Source: Pseudomonadaceae bacterium (lineage in GTDB: Bacteria > Pseudomonadota > Alphaproteobacteria > UBA2136 > UBA6156). Taken from it: a DNA stretch of 7,081 nt. Every line of letters starts with the position of its first letter. Within the stretch, counting starts at the first letter, position 1. Under the pieces are notes generated by a model, which did no database searches, was not told the DNA's origin, and was given only the letters and a program-made list of their open reading frames with translations. Shown piece after piece: positions 1-5,545 of the stretch. Made by a program: the position numbers and the translations under genes. The DNA lies in the NCBI GenBank assembly GCA_947464215.1, contig CANHVX010000048.1, forward strand, positions 1 through 7,081. The letters are read 5' to 3'.

Positions 1-2646
1 GCCCGCGATGACAGCGCCACGTTGGTGCGCAGCGCCGCCAACACGGCGGTAGACACCTTGGTTATCAACGTGAAAAGCAACGACGTTGACCCGGACGGCG
101 ATAGCTTCCAGGTCACCCGCATTGTCAGCGGGCCTGCGGTTGGTTCGGCGACACTGAACCCCGATGGGACCATAAGCTACACCGCCGATGCGAGCCAGCG
201 CGAGGCGTATTCGACCACCTTGGTGTATGAAGTGACCGACGCGCGCGGGGCCACCGACACGGCCACCGTGACGATTAACGTAGGAACCGACTTCAACAAC
301 GTGGACGCGGTGAACGACACCCTGAGCCTGGCCGAAGATAGCCCGCGCACGGACATCACCGCCAGCCTGCGCGCCAACGACAGTGATGCCCAGGGGGATA
401 GCTTTGCCATTACGGCCATCACCCAGCCGGCGGCGGGTGGAACGGTGGAACTGGTGGGCGGGAATGTGTTCTTTACCCCCACCGCCAACTACAACGGCCC
501 GGTGAGCTTCAGCTACACGGTTACCGACAGCAAGGGGGCGACGGACACTGCCACCGTGAGCTTGAACGTGACGCCGGTTGAAGATGCCGTGGACGCCCGC
601 GACGATGCCGCCACCACCCGCGAAGCGCAAAACCGCGCCGGCGACCCCGTGACCATCAACGTGCTGGCCAACGACGTGAACAGCTTCACCGGGGCTATTG
701 AACTGGTGAGCAACACCCAGCCTGCCAACGGGACCTTGGTGCGCAACACTGACAACACCTTCACCTACACCCCTAATGCCGGGTTTGACGGTGTGGACAG
801 CTTCACCTACACCGTGCGCAACGCCGATGGGGCCACCGATACCGCGACCGTGCGTATCACCGTGACACCCAACACGGTAACCGCGGGCAGTGACACCCTG
901 AGCCTGGCCGAAGATAGCCCGCGCACGGACATCACCGCCAGCCTGCGCGCCAACGACAGTGATGCCCAGGGGGATACGTTTGCCATTACGGCCATCACCC
1001 AGCCGGCGGCGGGTGGAACGGTGGAACTGGTGGGCGGGAATGTGTTCTTTACCCCCACCGCCAACTACAACGGCCCGGTGAGCTTCAGCTACACCATCAC
1101 CGACAGCCGTGGCGCCACCAGCACCGCCACCGCCAGCCTGACCGTTACCCCCGTGGTTGACGCCGTGGACGCCCGCGACGACACCGCCACCACCCGCGAA
1201 GCGCAAAACCGCGCCGGCGACCCCGTGACCATAAACGTTCTGGCCAACGACGTGAACAGCTTCACCGGGGCTATTGAGGTGATTGGCAACACGGCGGCGG
1301 CCAACGGAACCGTGGTGCGTAACGCCAACGGGACCTTCACCTACACGCCCAAAGCCGGGTTTGACGGTGTGGACAGCTTCACCTACACCGTGCGCAACGC
1401 GGATGGGGCCACCGATACCGCGACCGTGCGCATCACCGTGACGCCCAACACCGTGACCGCCAACAACGACATGGTGAACCTGGTGCGCGGCCAAAATATC
1501 GTTTCGACCAACGTGCTGGCCAACGACACCGATGCCCAGGGCGACAGCTTTGCGATTAGCCGCATTGTGAGCGTGCAAGCCCCCCAAAGCATTGCGACCG
1601 CGACCTTCAGCGGCAATACCATCACCTTTAATGAAGGCCGTAACACCGGAACAAGCAACGGTGTGGCCACGGTGGTGTATGAGATCATCGACAGCCGTGG
1701 CGCCACCAGCCAAGCCACGCTGACGGTGCAGATTGCCGCCTCGCCGCTGGTGATTGACCTGGACGGCGACGGCGTGAACGTAACCGCCCTGGCCAATAGC
1801 CATGCCCACTTTGACCTGGATATGGACGGTGTGGCCGAACGCACCGCCTGGTTTGGCGCCCGCGACGGGATTTTAGCCCGCGACGCCAACGGCAACGGCA
1901 CCATTGATAACCTTGCCGAGCTTTACGGAACCGCCCGTGGCGACAGCGACGGTTTTGCCGACCTGCGCAACCAAGCCGACACCAACCACGACATGGTGGT
2001 GGACGCCAACGACGCAGGCTGGAGCCAACTGCGCCTGTGGGTGGACGCCAACAGCGACGGGATTAGCCAAGCCGACGAATTGCGCACCCTGGACGAGATG
2101 GGCGTGAAGGCTATCTATGTGAACGCGGTGGAGCAAAGCACCATCTATGAAGATGCCTACATGCCCCTAACCAGCCACGTGGACATGGCCGACGGCAGCA
2201 GCCGCACCATTGGCGACGTGTTCTTCACCAACGCCGCCACCGGCACCATGCTGGGCACCAACGGCAATGATGTGATGGTCTATTCCTCGACCGCTGACAC
2301 CATTGACGGTGGCCAGGGCTTTGACACCCTGAAGCTGATGACCGCCAGCAACATTGTGGTGGGCCACGATGTGACGCTTAAAGGCATTGACGCCATTGAC
2401 CTGCACAACAACGGCGCCGACACACTGAACCTGAACATGGCCGATGTGCTGAACCTGAACGAAGGCCACATTCTGGCCATACGCGGGGATGCCGTGGACG
2501 AAGTGCGCCTGAGCGGCGACATCGCCAGCACCAGCACCGTGGAGCAAAACGGCACCACCTTCACCGCCTACACCAACACCGCCGGCGCCCAGGTTCTGGT
2601 GGAAAGTGGAGTGCATGTAGTGACGGATGAAATCCGCACGGCCTAA
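1..2646 (+). CDS. Large tandem-repeat surface adhesin, type I secreted (5'-truncated by the window edge)
   Basis: The reading frame is open from base 1, so the true start lies upstream; 881 C-terminal residues are visible. Residues about 1-580 form six repeats of about 95 residues of the cadherin/Ig-like (tandem-95) type. Most carry an early ND.D..GD loop and end in [15 protein letters not shown]. Modules 2/4 and 3/5 are two alternating subtypes. Residues 581-700 carry EF-hand-like calcium loops (DLDGDG at 586, DANGNGTID at 628, DTNHDMVVD at 660, DANSDGIS at 682). Residues 751-777 form one RTX-like motif (GTNGND, then [12 protein letters not shown]), followed by the beta-rich C-terminal module common in BapA-like type I substrates. 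I see no cysteine, as is usual for such proteins. By family it should leave through an ABC/MFP/TolC exporter and act at the surface in adhesion or biofilm; no exporter gene is visible here. The subclass is certain, the ligand unknown. Confidence 0.9.
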   Translation, partial: ARDDSATLVRSAANTAVDTLVINVKSNDVDPDGDSFQVTRIVSGPAVGSATLNPDGTISYTADASQREAYSTTLVYEVTDARGATDTATVTINVGTDFNNVDAVNDTLSLAEDSPRTDITASLRANDSDAQGDSFAITAITQPAAGGTVELVGGNVFFTPTANYNGPVSFSYTVTDSKGATDTATVSLNVTPVEDAVDARDDAATTREAQNRAGDPVTINVLANDVNSFTGAIELVSNTQPANGTLVRNTDNTFTYTPNAGFDGVDSFTYTVRNADGATDTATVRITVTPNTVTAGSDTLSLAEDSPRTDITASLRANDSDAQGDTFAITAITQPAAGGTVELVGGNVFFTPTANYNGPVSFSYTITDSRGATSTATASLTVTPVVDAVDARDDTATTREAQNRAGDPVTINVLANDVNSFTGAIEVIGNTAAANGTVVRNANGTFTYTPKAGFDGVDSFTYTVRNADGATDTATVRITVTPNTVTANNDMVNLVRGQNIVSTNVLANDTDAQGDSFAISRIVSVQAPQSIATATFSGNTITFNEGRNTGTSNGVATVVYEIIDSRGATSQATLTVQIAASPLVIDLDGDGVNVTALANSHAHFDLDMDGVAERTAWFGARDGILARDANGNGTIDNLAELYGTARGDSDGFADLRNQADTNHDMVVDANDAGWSQLRLWVDANSDGISQADELRTLDEMGVKAIYVNAVEQSTIYEDAYMPLTSHVDMADGSSRTIGDVFFTNAATGTMLGTNGNDVMVYSSTADTIDGGQGFDTLKLMTASNIVVGHDVTLKGIDAIDLHNNGADTLNLNMADVLNLNEGHILAIRGDAVDEVRLSGDIASTSTVEQNGTTFTAYTNTAGAQVLVESGVHVVTDEIRTA
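316..1467 (+). repeat. 576-bp tandem duplication within the adhesin gene (two copies of a two-module unit)
   Basis: Bases 316-891 and 892-1467 are in-frame direct repeats with a period of 576 bp (192 codons, two Ig-like modules). The first 203 bp (316-518 against 892-1094) differ at only two adjacent positions (AGC against ACG, Ser to Thr). The second module (583 onward against 1159 onward) is also nearly identical at its start and end. The segments 519-582 and about 700-770 have diverged more. Near-identity at synonymous positions points to recent duplication or gene conversion. Confidence 0.93.
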
Positions 2647-2665
2647 TACCTCATGCGCAACAACG

Positions 2666-2694
2666 CGAGGCTCTGCGGGGCCTCGTGGTGTTTT
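2666..2694 (+). terminator. Probable terminator of the adhesin gene
   Basis: Twenty bases after the adhesin stop codon lies an inverted repeat, CGAGGCTC (2666-2673) and GGGCCTCG (2678-2685), with a TGCG tetraloop and one G-T pair. It is followed by TGGTGTTTT. The T-run is short and interrupted, so termination may be partial. The hairpin sits between two convergent genes and may also act on the opposite ftsB transcript, but there is no T-run on that side. Confidence 0.6.
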
Positions 2695-3043
2695 AGGGCG
2701 CCTGCGTGGGTGATACGCCTTCGACCAGGATGACCACCTCGCCGGGCTTGATGAGGCCGAGGTCGCGCCGCAAGAGTTCGTCGAGGAAGTCTTTATCGAC
2801 CGGCATAGTGGCCCCCGCCCTGCCCATCTCCTTCAAGCGCGCGATATGTTCGCCCAGGCGCGCAATATCGGCTTCCAGTTGGGCATTTTCGGCGCGCAGG
2901 TTTTGGATTTGGTCGCTCATAACCCGCCAGGTGATGATGCCGCGCTCGCCATTGAACAGCTGGTCGGCGGTGTAGAGCATCATGGCGCCAATAGCCATTG
3001 GGCCCAGCCACCGCTTGATTGTGCTGCCTGTGACCCGCTTCAT
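2693..3043 (-). CDS. ftsB: FtsB/DivIC-family septum formation initiator
   Basis: A 116-residue protein with the architecture of bitopic FtsB/DivIC divisome proteins: a short basic cytoplasmic start (KR..GSTIKRW), a weakly hydrophobic segment at about 13-31 and a coiled coil at about 41-72 (QIQNLRAENAQLEADIARL). The C-terminal family motif covers about 83-106 (DFLDELLRRDLGLIKPGEVVIL), resembling the 'D.LDE.AR..L.L..P.E.VI' of alphaproteobacterial members. FtsB bridges FtsL and FtsQ and helps activate septal peptidoglycan synthesis. The ATG at 3043 is used; it has AGGGG 12 bases upstream and lies 15 bp after the kdsA stop, so the two are very likely one operon. In many alphaproteobacteria eno lies just before this gene; here it does not. 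Membership of the family is secure; the exact name ftsB rests on homology. Confidence 0.85.
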   Translation of the reverse strand: MKRVTGSTIKRWLGPMAIGAMMLYTADQLFNGERGIITWRVMSDQIQNLRAENAQLEADIARLGEHIARLKEMGRAGATMPVDKDFLDELLRRDLGLIKPGEVVILVEGVSPTQAP

Positions 3044-3058
3044 AGGCCGCGCCAGCCC

Positions 3059-3916
3059 CTAACCCTGCAACCCCGCCACCGCGTGCAGCTGCACCAAGGG
3101 CGCCAGAAATGACTCTATCTCTGCCAGCGGCAATTGTGTTTCTTTGTCGGAGATGGCCCGCGCGGGGTCGGGGTGGGTTTCCACAAACAAACCTGCCACG
3201 CCCACCGCCACCGCCGCGCGCGCCAGGGGCGCCGCAAACTCGCGCTTGCCGCCGCTGTGCGTGCCGTGCCCGCTGGGCTGCATGATGCTGTGCGTAACAT
3301 CGAACACCACCGGAAACCCGGTTTGGGCCATGGTGGGCAAGGCGCGCATATCGACCACCAAATCGCCGTAGCCAAAGGTGGTGCCGCGCTCGGTAAGCAG
3401 CACGTTGGATGTGCCTGCCTCGGTGATTTTGGCCGCGGCTGGGCCCATATCGGAGGGGGCCATAAACTGGCCCTTCTTGATATTCACCCCCTTGCCCGTT
3501 TGGCCCTTCACCGCGTGGGCACAGGCCACCAAAAGGTCTGTCTGGCGGGCCAAAAAGGCCGGGATTTGCAGGACATCGACCACCTCGGCGACGGGCGCCG
3601 CCTGGATGGTTTCGTGGACATCGGTCAGCACCGGGAGGCCCAGCTCCTTCCGCACCTCGGCCAGTATGGCGAGGCCCTTTTCCATCCCCGCGCCGCGCGC
3701 GCCGCTGCTGCTGGTGCGATTGGCTTTATCAAAGCTGCCTTTATACACCAGCCCAATGCCCAGCGTGCGGCAGACCTTGGCCAGGGTTTCGGCCGTGCGG
3801 AGGGTGGTTTCGCGCGATTCTATCGCGCAGGTGCCGGCGATAAGCGCCAGCGGCATACCCGCCCCAAACACCGCCGCCTGTGTGCCGTCTGCTCCGCCAA
3901 TGGTAACCGTATGCAT
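3059..3916 (-). CDS. kdsA: 3-deoxy-8-phosphooctulonate synthase (KDO-8-P synthase), probably metal-dependent
   Basis: This enzyme condenses phosphoenolpyruvate with arabinose-5-phosphate to give Kdo-8-phosphate, the committed step toward the Kdo of the LPS inner core; it is cytosolic. The 285-residue length matches the family. Visible motifs are IAG.CAIES (26-34), YKGSFDKANR (58-67), LPVLTDVHE (94-102), VDVLQIPAFLARQTDLL (113-129), VNIKKGQFMAP (144-154), LLTERGTTFGYGDLVVD (173-189), FDVTHS (205-210) and FVETHPDP (244-251). Cys30, His209, Glu246 and Asp257 fall where the metal ligands of the Aquifex-type enzyme lie, and the His-Glu and Glu-Asp spacings (37 and 11) agree. The ATG at 3916 is chosen because GGGGGG lies 8 bases upstream and the conserved barrel begins about 22 residues in. 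The frame stays open upstream to 4129, but that extension has no family match. It precedes ftsB by 15 bp. Confidence 0.96.
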   Translation of the reverse strand: MHTVTIGGADGTQAAVFGAGMPLALIAGTCAIESRETTLRTAETLAKVCRTLGIGLVYKGSFDKANRTSSSGARGAGMEKGLAILAEVRKELGLPVLTDVHETIQAAPVAEVVDVLQIPAFLARQTDLLVACAHAVKGQTGKGVNIKKGQFMAPSDMGPAAAKITEAGTSNVLLTERGTTFGYGDLVVDMRALPTMAQTGFPVVFDVTHSIMQPSGHGTHSGGKREFAAPLARAAVAVGVAGLFVETHPDPARAISDKETQLPLAEIESFLAPLVQLHAVAGLQG

Positions 3917-3924
3917 GTGCGCTG

Positions 3925-3930
3925 CCCCCC
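3925..3930 (-). promoter_or_regulatory. Ribosome binding site deciding the kdsA start
   Basis: On the minus strand the run GGGGGG, preceded by AAAA, sits 8 bases before the ATG at 3916. It supports this start over the longer open frame reaching to 4129. Confidence 0.65.
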
Positions 3931-3932
3931 TT

Positions 3933-4055
3933 TTGTGTTGCACAAGTGTGCCAAAAAGACCGCCCGCACGCCAGCCCCTTGCAGGTTGTTTGGGCACACA
4001 GCGCCGCGAGGCTGGACATTTTTGCCGATATGCGGCATGTTTGCGGGCATATTTG
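3933..4055. promoter_or_regulatory. Divergent intergenic region with short inverted and direct repeats (possible operators)
   Basis: The 197 bp between kdsA and the gene at 4114 must hold promoters for both directions, but I find no convincing -35/-10 pair. It does hold TTGTG-TTG-CACAA (3933-3945), TGCCG-ATATG-CGGCA (4023-4037), and an imperfect direct repeat GGCATGTTTG (4035-4044) and GGCATATTTG (4046-4055) spaced 11 bp apart, one helical turn. These could be protein binding sites; no regulator can be named. Confidence 0.3.
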
Positions 4056-4113
4056 TAGCCCTTTTCCCCCCCAGAACACTGAGATATGTTCCCACAACCA
4101 CGGAGTGATGCCC

Positions 4114-4695
4114 ATGCTGCGCCGTGCACTTGCTGCCCTCTTCGCCGTGTTTGCCCTGCTGCCCCTGACGACCCCTACCCGTGCCGAGCCTCTGGATGAC
4201 TCGTTCCACCACGCCCGCGTGATGGCCAACGTGCTGATGATGCGCCATGGCATGGAAACCAACGAATACCTGCGCAACATACCTGGCATGACGCCAGCCC
4301 TGATACGCTATGACATTGACCGTATGGCCCAAACCGCCAAACGGCTTGCCACCAACCCGGGGCTTTATCCGGATTGGGTGGTGTATGAGATACCCCTTAA
4401 CTCGGTGGTGCCGGTAATGGACGCCATTGACGCCTGCTTTGATATGGAAATCTTGGCGCCTTCGACCCTGCCGACGCCGCTGATTGGCAACGAACTTGTG
4501 GGATGTGTCACCTTTTCTGCCGCCGCCGCCAGCGCCCACGGACTGACCGCGGATATCCCCTATTTTGCCATGATAACCCCCAACCCCGACCAGACGACAG
4601 CGCTTATGTATGTTCTGGATGAAAACGGCACCTTGCTGGCTCCCCCCTGGAATGCCCGTTGGCCCCCCGCCAACACATCCGCCAACGCCAACTAA
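4114..4695 (+). CDS. Exported protein of unknown function (193 aa)
   Basis: I do not recognise a family. The product starts with a clear Sec signal peptide: MLRR, a hydrophobic core (ALAALFAVFALLPL) and a probable cleavage site after Ala24 (TRA, then EPLDD). The mature part of about 169 residues has a Met/His-rich stretch near its start (HARVMANVLMMRHGMETNEY), then a mixed region with IRYDIDRMAQTAKRL and YPDWVVYEIPLNSVVPVMDAIDACF. Two cysteines (108 and 131) could form a disulfide in the periplasm. The tail is Pro/Asn/Ala-rich (PPWNARWPPANTSANAN). The ATG at 4114 is preferred: GGAG lies 8 bases upstream and it opens directly on the signal peptide. The in-frame ATG at 4108 has only 2 bases after GGAG, and the one at 3946 would add an unlikely leader. 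It is monocistronic, divergent from kdsA and closed by a strong terminator. Confidence 0.8.
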   Translation: MLRRALAALFAVFALLPLTTPTRAEPLDDSFHHARVMANVLMMRHGMETNEYLRNIPGMTPALIRYDIDRMAQTAKRLATNPGLYPDWVVYEIPLNSVVPVMDAIDACFDMEILAPSTLPTPLIGNELVGCVTFSAAAASAHGLTADIPYFAMITPNPDQTTALMYVLDENGTLLAPPWNARWPPANTSANAN

Positions 4696-4719
4696 CCCCA
4701 CCCCACGCCCCCGCCTACG

Positions 4720-4747
4720 GCCCCACACTTGCTGTGGGGCTTTTTTA
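4720..4747 (+). terminator. Rho-independent terminator of the 4114-4695 gene
   Basis: A perfect 8-bp stem, GCCCCACA (4720-4727) and TGTGGGGC (4733-4740), with loop CTTGC is followed at once by six T residues. It begins 24 bp past the stop codon and is a canonical intrinsic terminator for the plus strand. Confidence 0.93.
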
Positions 4748-4790
4748 TTACGTTTAATTTCAATATCTTGCATATTCAGACGGGGAAAGG

Positions 4791-4820
4791 CTTGCATACA
4801 GGATTGGGGCGACCTATATG
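4791..4820 (+). promoter_or_regulatory. Candidate promoter, sigma-32-like, for the Cys-rich protein gene
   Basis: CTTG (4791-4794), 18 bases, then CCTATAT (4813-4819) fits the alphaproteobacterial heat-shock pattern CTTG-N17/18-CYTATNT. Read as a sigma-70 promoter, the same stretch is TTGCAT, 17 bases, TATATG, which is weaker. The octamer CTTGCATA also occurs at 4767-4774, 24 bp upstream of its copy at 4791-4798. Transcription would start near 4826-4830, just before the hairpin at 4833. Confidence 0.4.
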
Positions 4821-4832
4821 GCGTGCAGGACT

Positions 4833-4880
4833 TCAGAGGTATACAGGCCTCTGGCCGAAACATACCTCTGACCTTTTTTT
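4833..4880 (+). terminator. Terminator-like hairpin in the leader of the Cys-rich gene (possible attenuator)
   Basis: A perfect 10-bp stem, TCAGAGGTAT (4833-4842) and ATACCTCTGA (4862-4871), encloses an inner GGCC-TCT-GGCC stem (4846-4856). It is followed by CC and seven T residues (4874-4880). A competing pairing, CAGAGG (4834-4839) with CCTCTG (4848-4853), would break the outer stem. The upstream gene already has its own terminator at 4720-4747, so this structure more likely serves a new transcript starting near 4826. It could be an attenuator of the downstream gene or the end of a short RNA. Confidence 0.6.
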
Positions 4881-4901
4881 GCCGCAGCGTGGTGCTGCGG
4901 C
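4881..4901 (+). promoter_or_regulatory. Second leader hairpin just upstream of the ribosome binding site
   Basis: GCCGCAGC (4881-4888) and GCTGCGGC (4894-4901) form a perfect 8-bp stem with loop GTGGT. It starts directly after the T-run of the preceding hairpin and ends 8 bases before GGAG (4910-4913). It may stabilise the mRNA or affect ribosome access; no known riboswitch class is recognised. Confidence 0.45.
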
Positions 4902-4919
4902 TAACGCTTGGAGATAACC

Positions 4920-5471
4920 ATGAAGAACCTCGTTCTTGGCGCCGCCTTGCTTATGGCGGTGTTGTTTGGGGCGGTTGCCCCGGCGCTGGCCGATTTCTGC
5001 CCGGCGCAGCGCATTGAAACCCGGGAGGGCGTAAAAGTCGCCCTGCCGGGGCCACTGTATTATCCCCTGGAGGGATCCCCCGGGGAGTTTAACTCCGCCG
5101 AGGGGTTTGATTACAAGGGGGTTGTGCTTTACACCGCCGGGCAGGCCCGGCGGGAGTGCGACCGCCGCGTGGCGGCCGCGAAAGCCATGGGGGCTGTTTT
5201 TCTGCCCCGCAAGGTTATCATTGCCGCCTTGGAGAAGTGCGGCGTGGGTTGCACGATGTGGGAGGGATTGGACTCCCTCTACACGCCTGAAAGGCGTGTA
5301 GACCCGTGCGCGCCGTGCGCAAAGCCCGTGGCCAAGCCGCGGAAGCCCGCCAAGCCGCGGCTGGTGGTTGACACCACCCGCCCAAAGCCGGTGGTGCACC
5401 GGCCGAAGCCGCGGCCGGTGGTGGTGCGGCAGAACGTCATCATCAATATCGAGAACTGCGGCTGCCAGTAA
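4920..5471 (+). CDS. Exported cysteine-rich protein of unknown function with Lys/Pro/Arg-rich tail (183 aa)
   Basis: No family is recognised. The ATG at 4920 has GGAG 6 bases upstream and opens on a Sec signal peptide (MKNLVLGAALLMAVLFGAVAPALA) with probable cleavage after Ala24 (ALA, then DFC). The mature protein has eight cysteines (27, 80, 107, 111, 130, 133, 180, 182), including CGVGC, CAPC and a C-terminal CGC. The even number suggests disulfides or metal binding outside the cytoplasm. A globular part at about 25-128 contains GVKVALPGPLYYPLEG and FDYKGVVLYTAGQARRECDRR. Residues about 134-170 are a basic Lys-Pro/Arg-Pro linker that could contact anionic surface or wall polymers, and the end is VIINIENCGCQ. 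The gene stands alone between a structured leader and a long hairpin terminator, and its coding sequence carries several perfect inverted repeats. CAPC resembles thioredoxin-type CxxC, but no thioredoxin fold is evident. Confidence 0.82.
   Translation: MKNLVLGAALLMAVLFGAVAPALADFCPAQRIETREGVKVALPGPLYYPLEGSPGEFNSAEGFDYKGVVLYTAGQARRECDRRVAAAKAMGAVFLPRKVIIAALEKCGVGCTMWEGLDSLYTPERRVDPCAPCAKPVAKPRKPAKPRLVVDTTRPKPVVHRPKPRPVVVRQNVIINIENCGCQ
5134..5153 (+). repeat. Perfect inverted repeat inside the Cys-rich gene (9-bp arms)
   Basis: CCGCCGGGC (5134-5142) and GCCCGGCGG (5145-5153) are separated by AG. They encode the segment TAGQARR. The arms would form a very GC-rich hairpin in the mRNA; no T-run follows. 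Confidence 0.7.
5262..5302 (+). repeat. Two adjacent inverted repeats inside the Cys-rich gene
   Basis: GAGGGA (5262-5267) pairs with TCCCTC (5274-5279). TCTACACGCC (5278-5287) pairs perfectly over 10 bp with GGCGTGTAGA (5293-5302) around a TGAAA loop. The two share two bases, so they compete slightly. They lie where the globular part passes into the CAPC and Lys-Pro linker. Confidence 0.75.
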
Positions 5472-5488
5472 TGGCGCTGCGGTTCTCG

Positions 5489-5531
5489 ACACGAACGGGG
5501 GGGAGCATGTGCTCCCCCCCGTTTGTGTTTT
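5489..5531 (+). terminator. Long hairpin terminator after the Cys-rich gene
   Basis: Arms at 5489-5507 and 5510-5528 pair over 19 bp with one G-T pair around a TG turn. They contain runs of seven G and seven C, and TTTT follows (5528-5531). It lies 17 bp past the stop codon and 15 bp from the convergent msrA end, so it may block read-through from both sides, although only the plus strand has the T-run. Confidence 0.88.
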
Positions 5532-5545
5532 ATGAGGTGGCGCTG

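Noticed and set aside
22..24. TTG at 22 as the adhesin start codon
   Set aside because: The frame is open to base 1, and the upstream residues (ARDDSAT) match the repeat pattern, so the gene continues upstream.
300..1470. CRISPR-like or satellite repeat
   Set aside because: The repeats are long, in-frame and protein-coding; they are Ig-like modules of an adhesin.
3134..4108. Long plus-strand open frame (324 codons) opposite kdsA
   Set aside because: It is a shadow of kdsA in GC-rich DNA; the translation is rich in His, Arg and Gly with no recognisable domain.
3917..4129. Longer kdsA reading frame starting at 4129
   Set aside because: The added N-terminal residues match nothing in the family, and the ATG at 3916 has a good ribosome binding site and gives the normal length.
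5330..5420. Recurrent AAGCCGCGG as a DNA repeat element
   Set aside because: It is explained by repeated Lys-Pro-Arg codons in the linker of the Cys-rich protein.
4833..5492. Minus-strand open frame (219 codons) opposite the Cys-rich gene
   Set aside because: It would run through both leader hairpins and the terminator; the plus-strand frame has a signal peptide, ribosome binding site and terminator.
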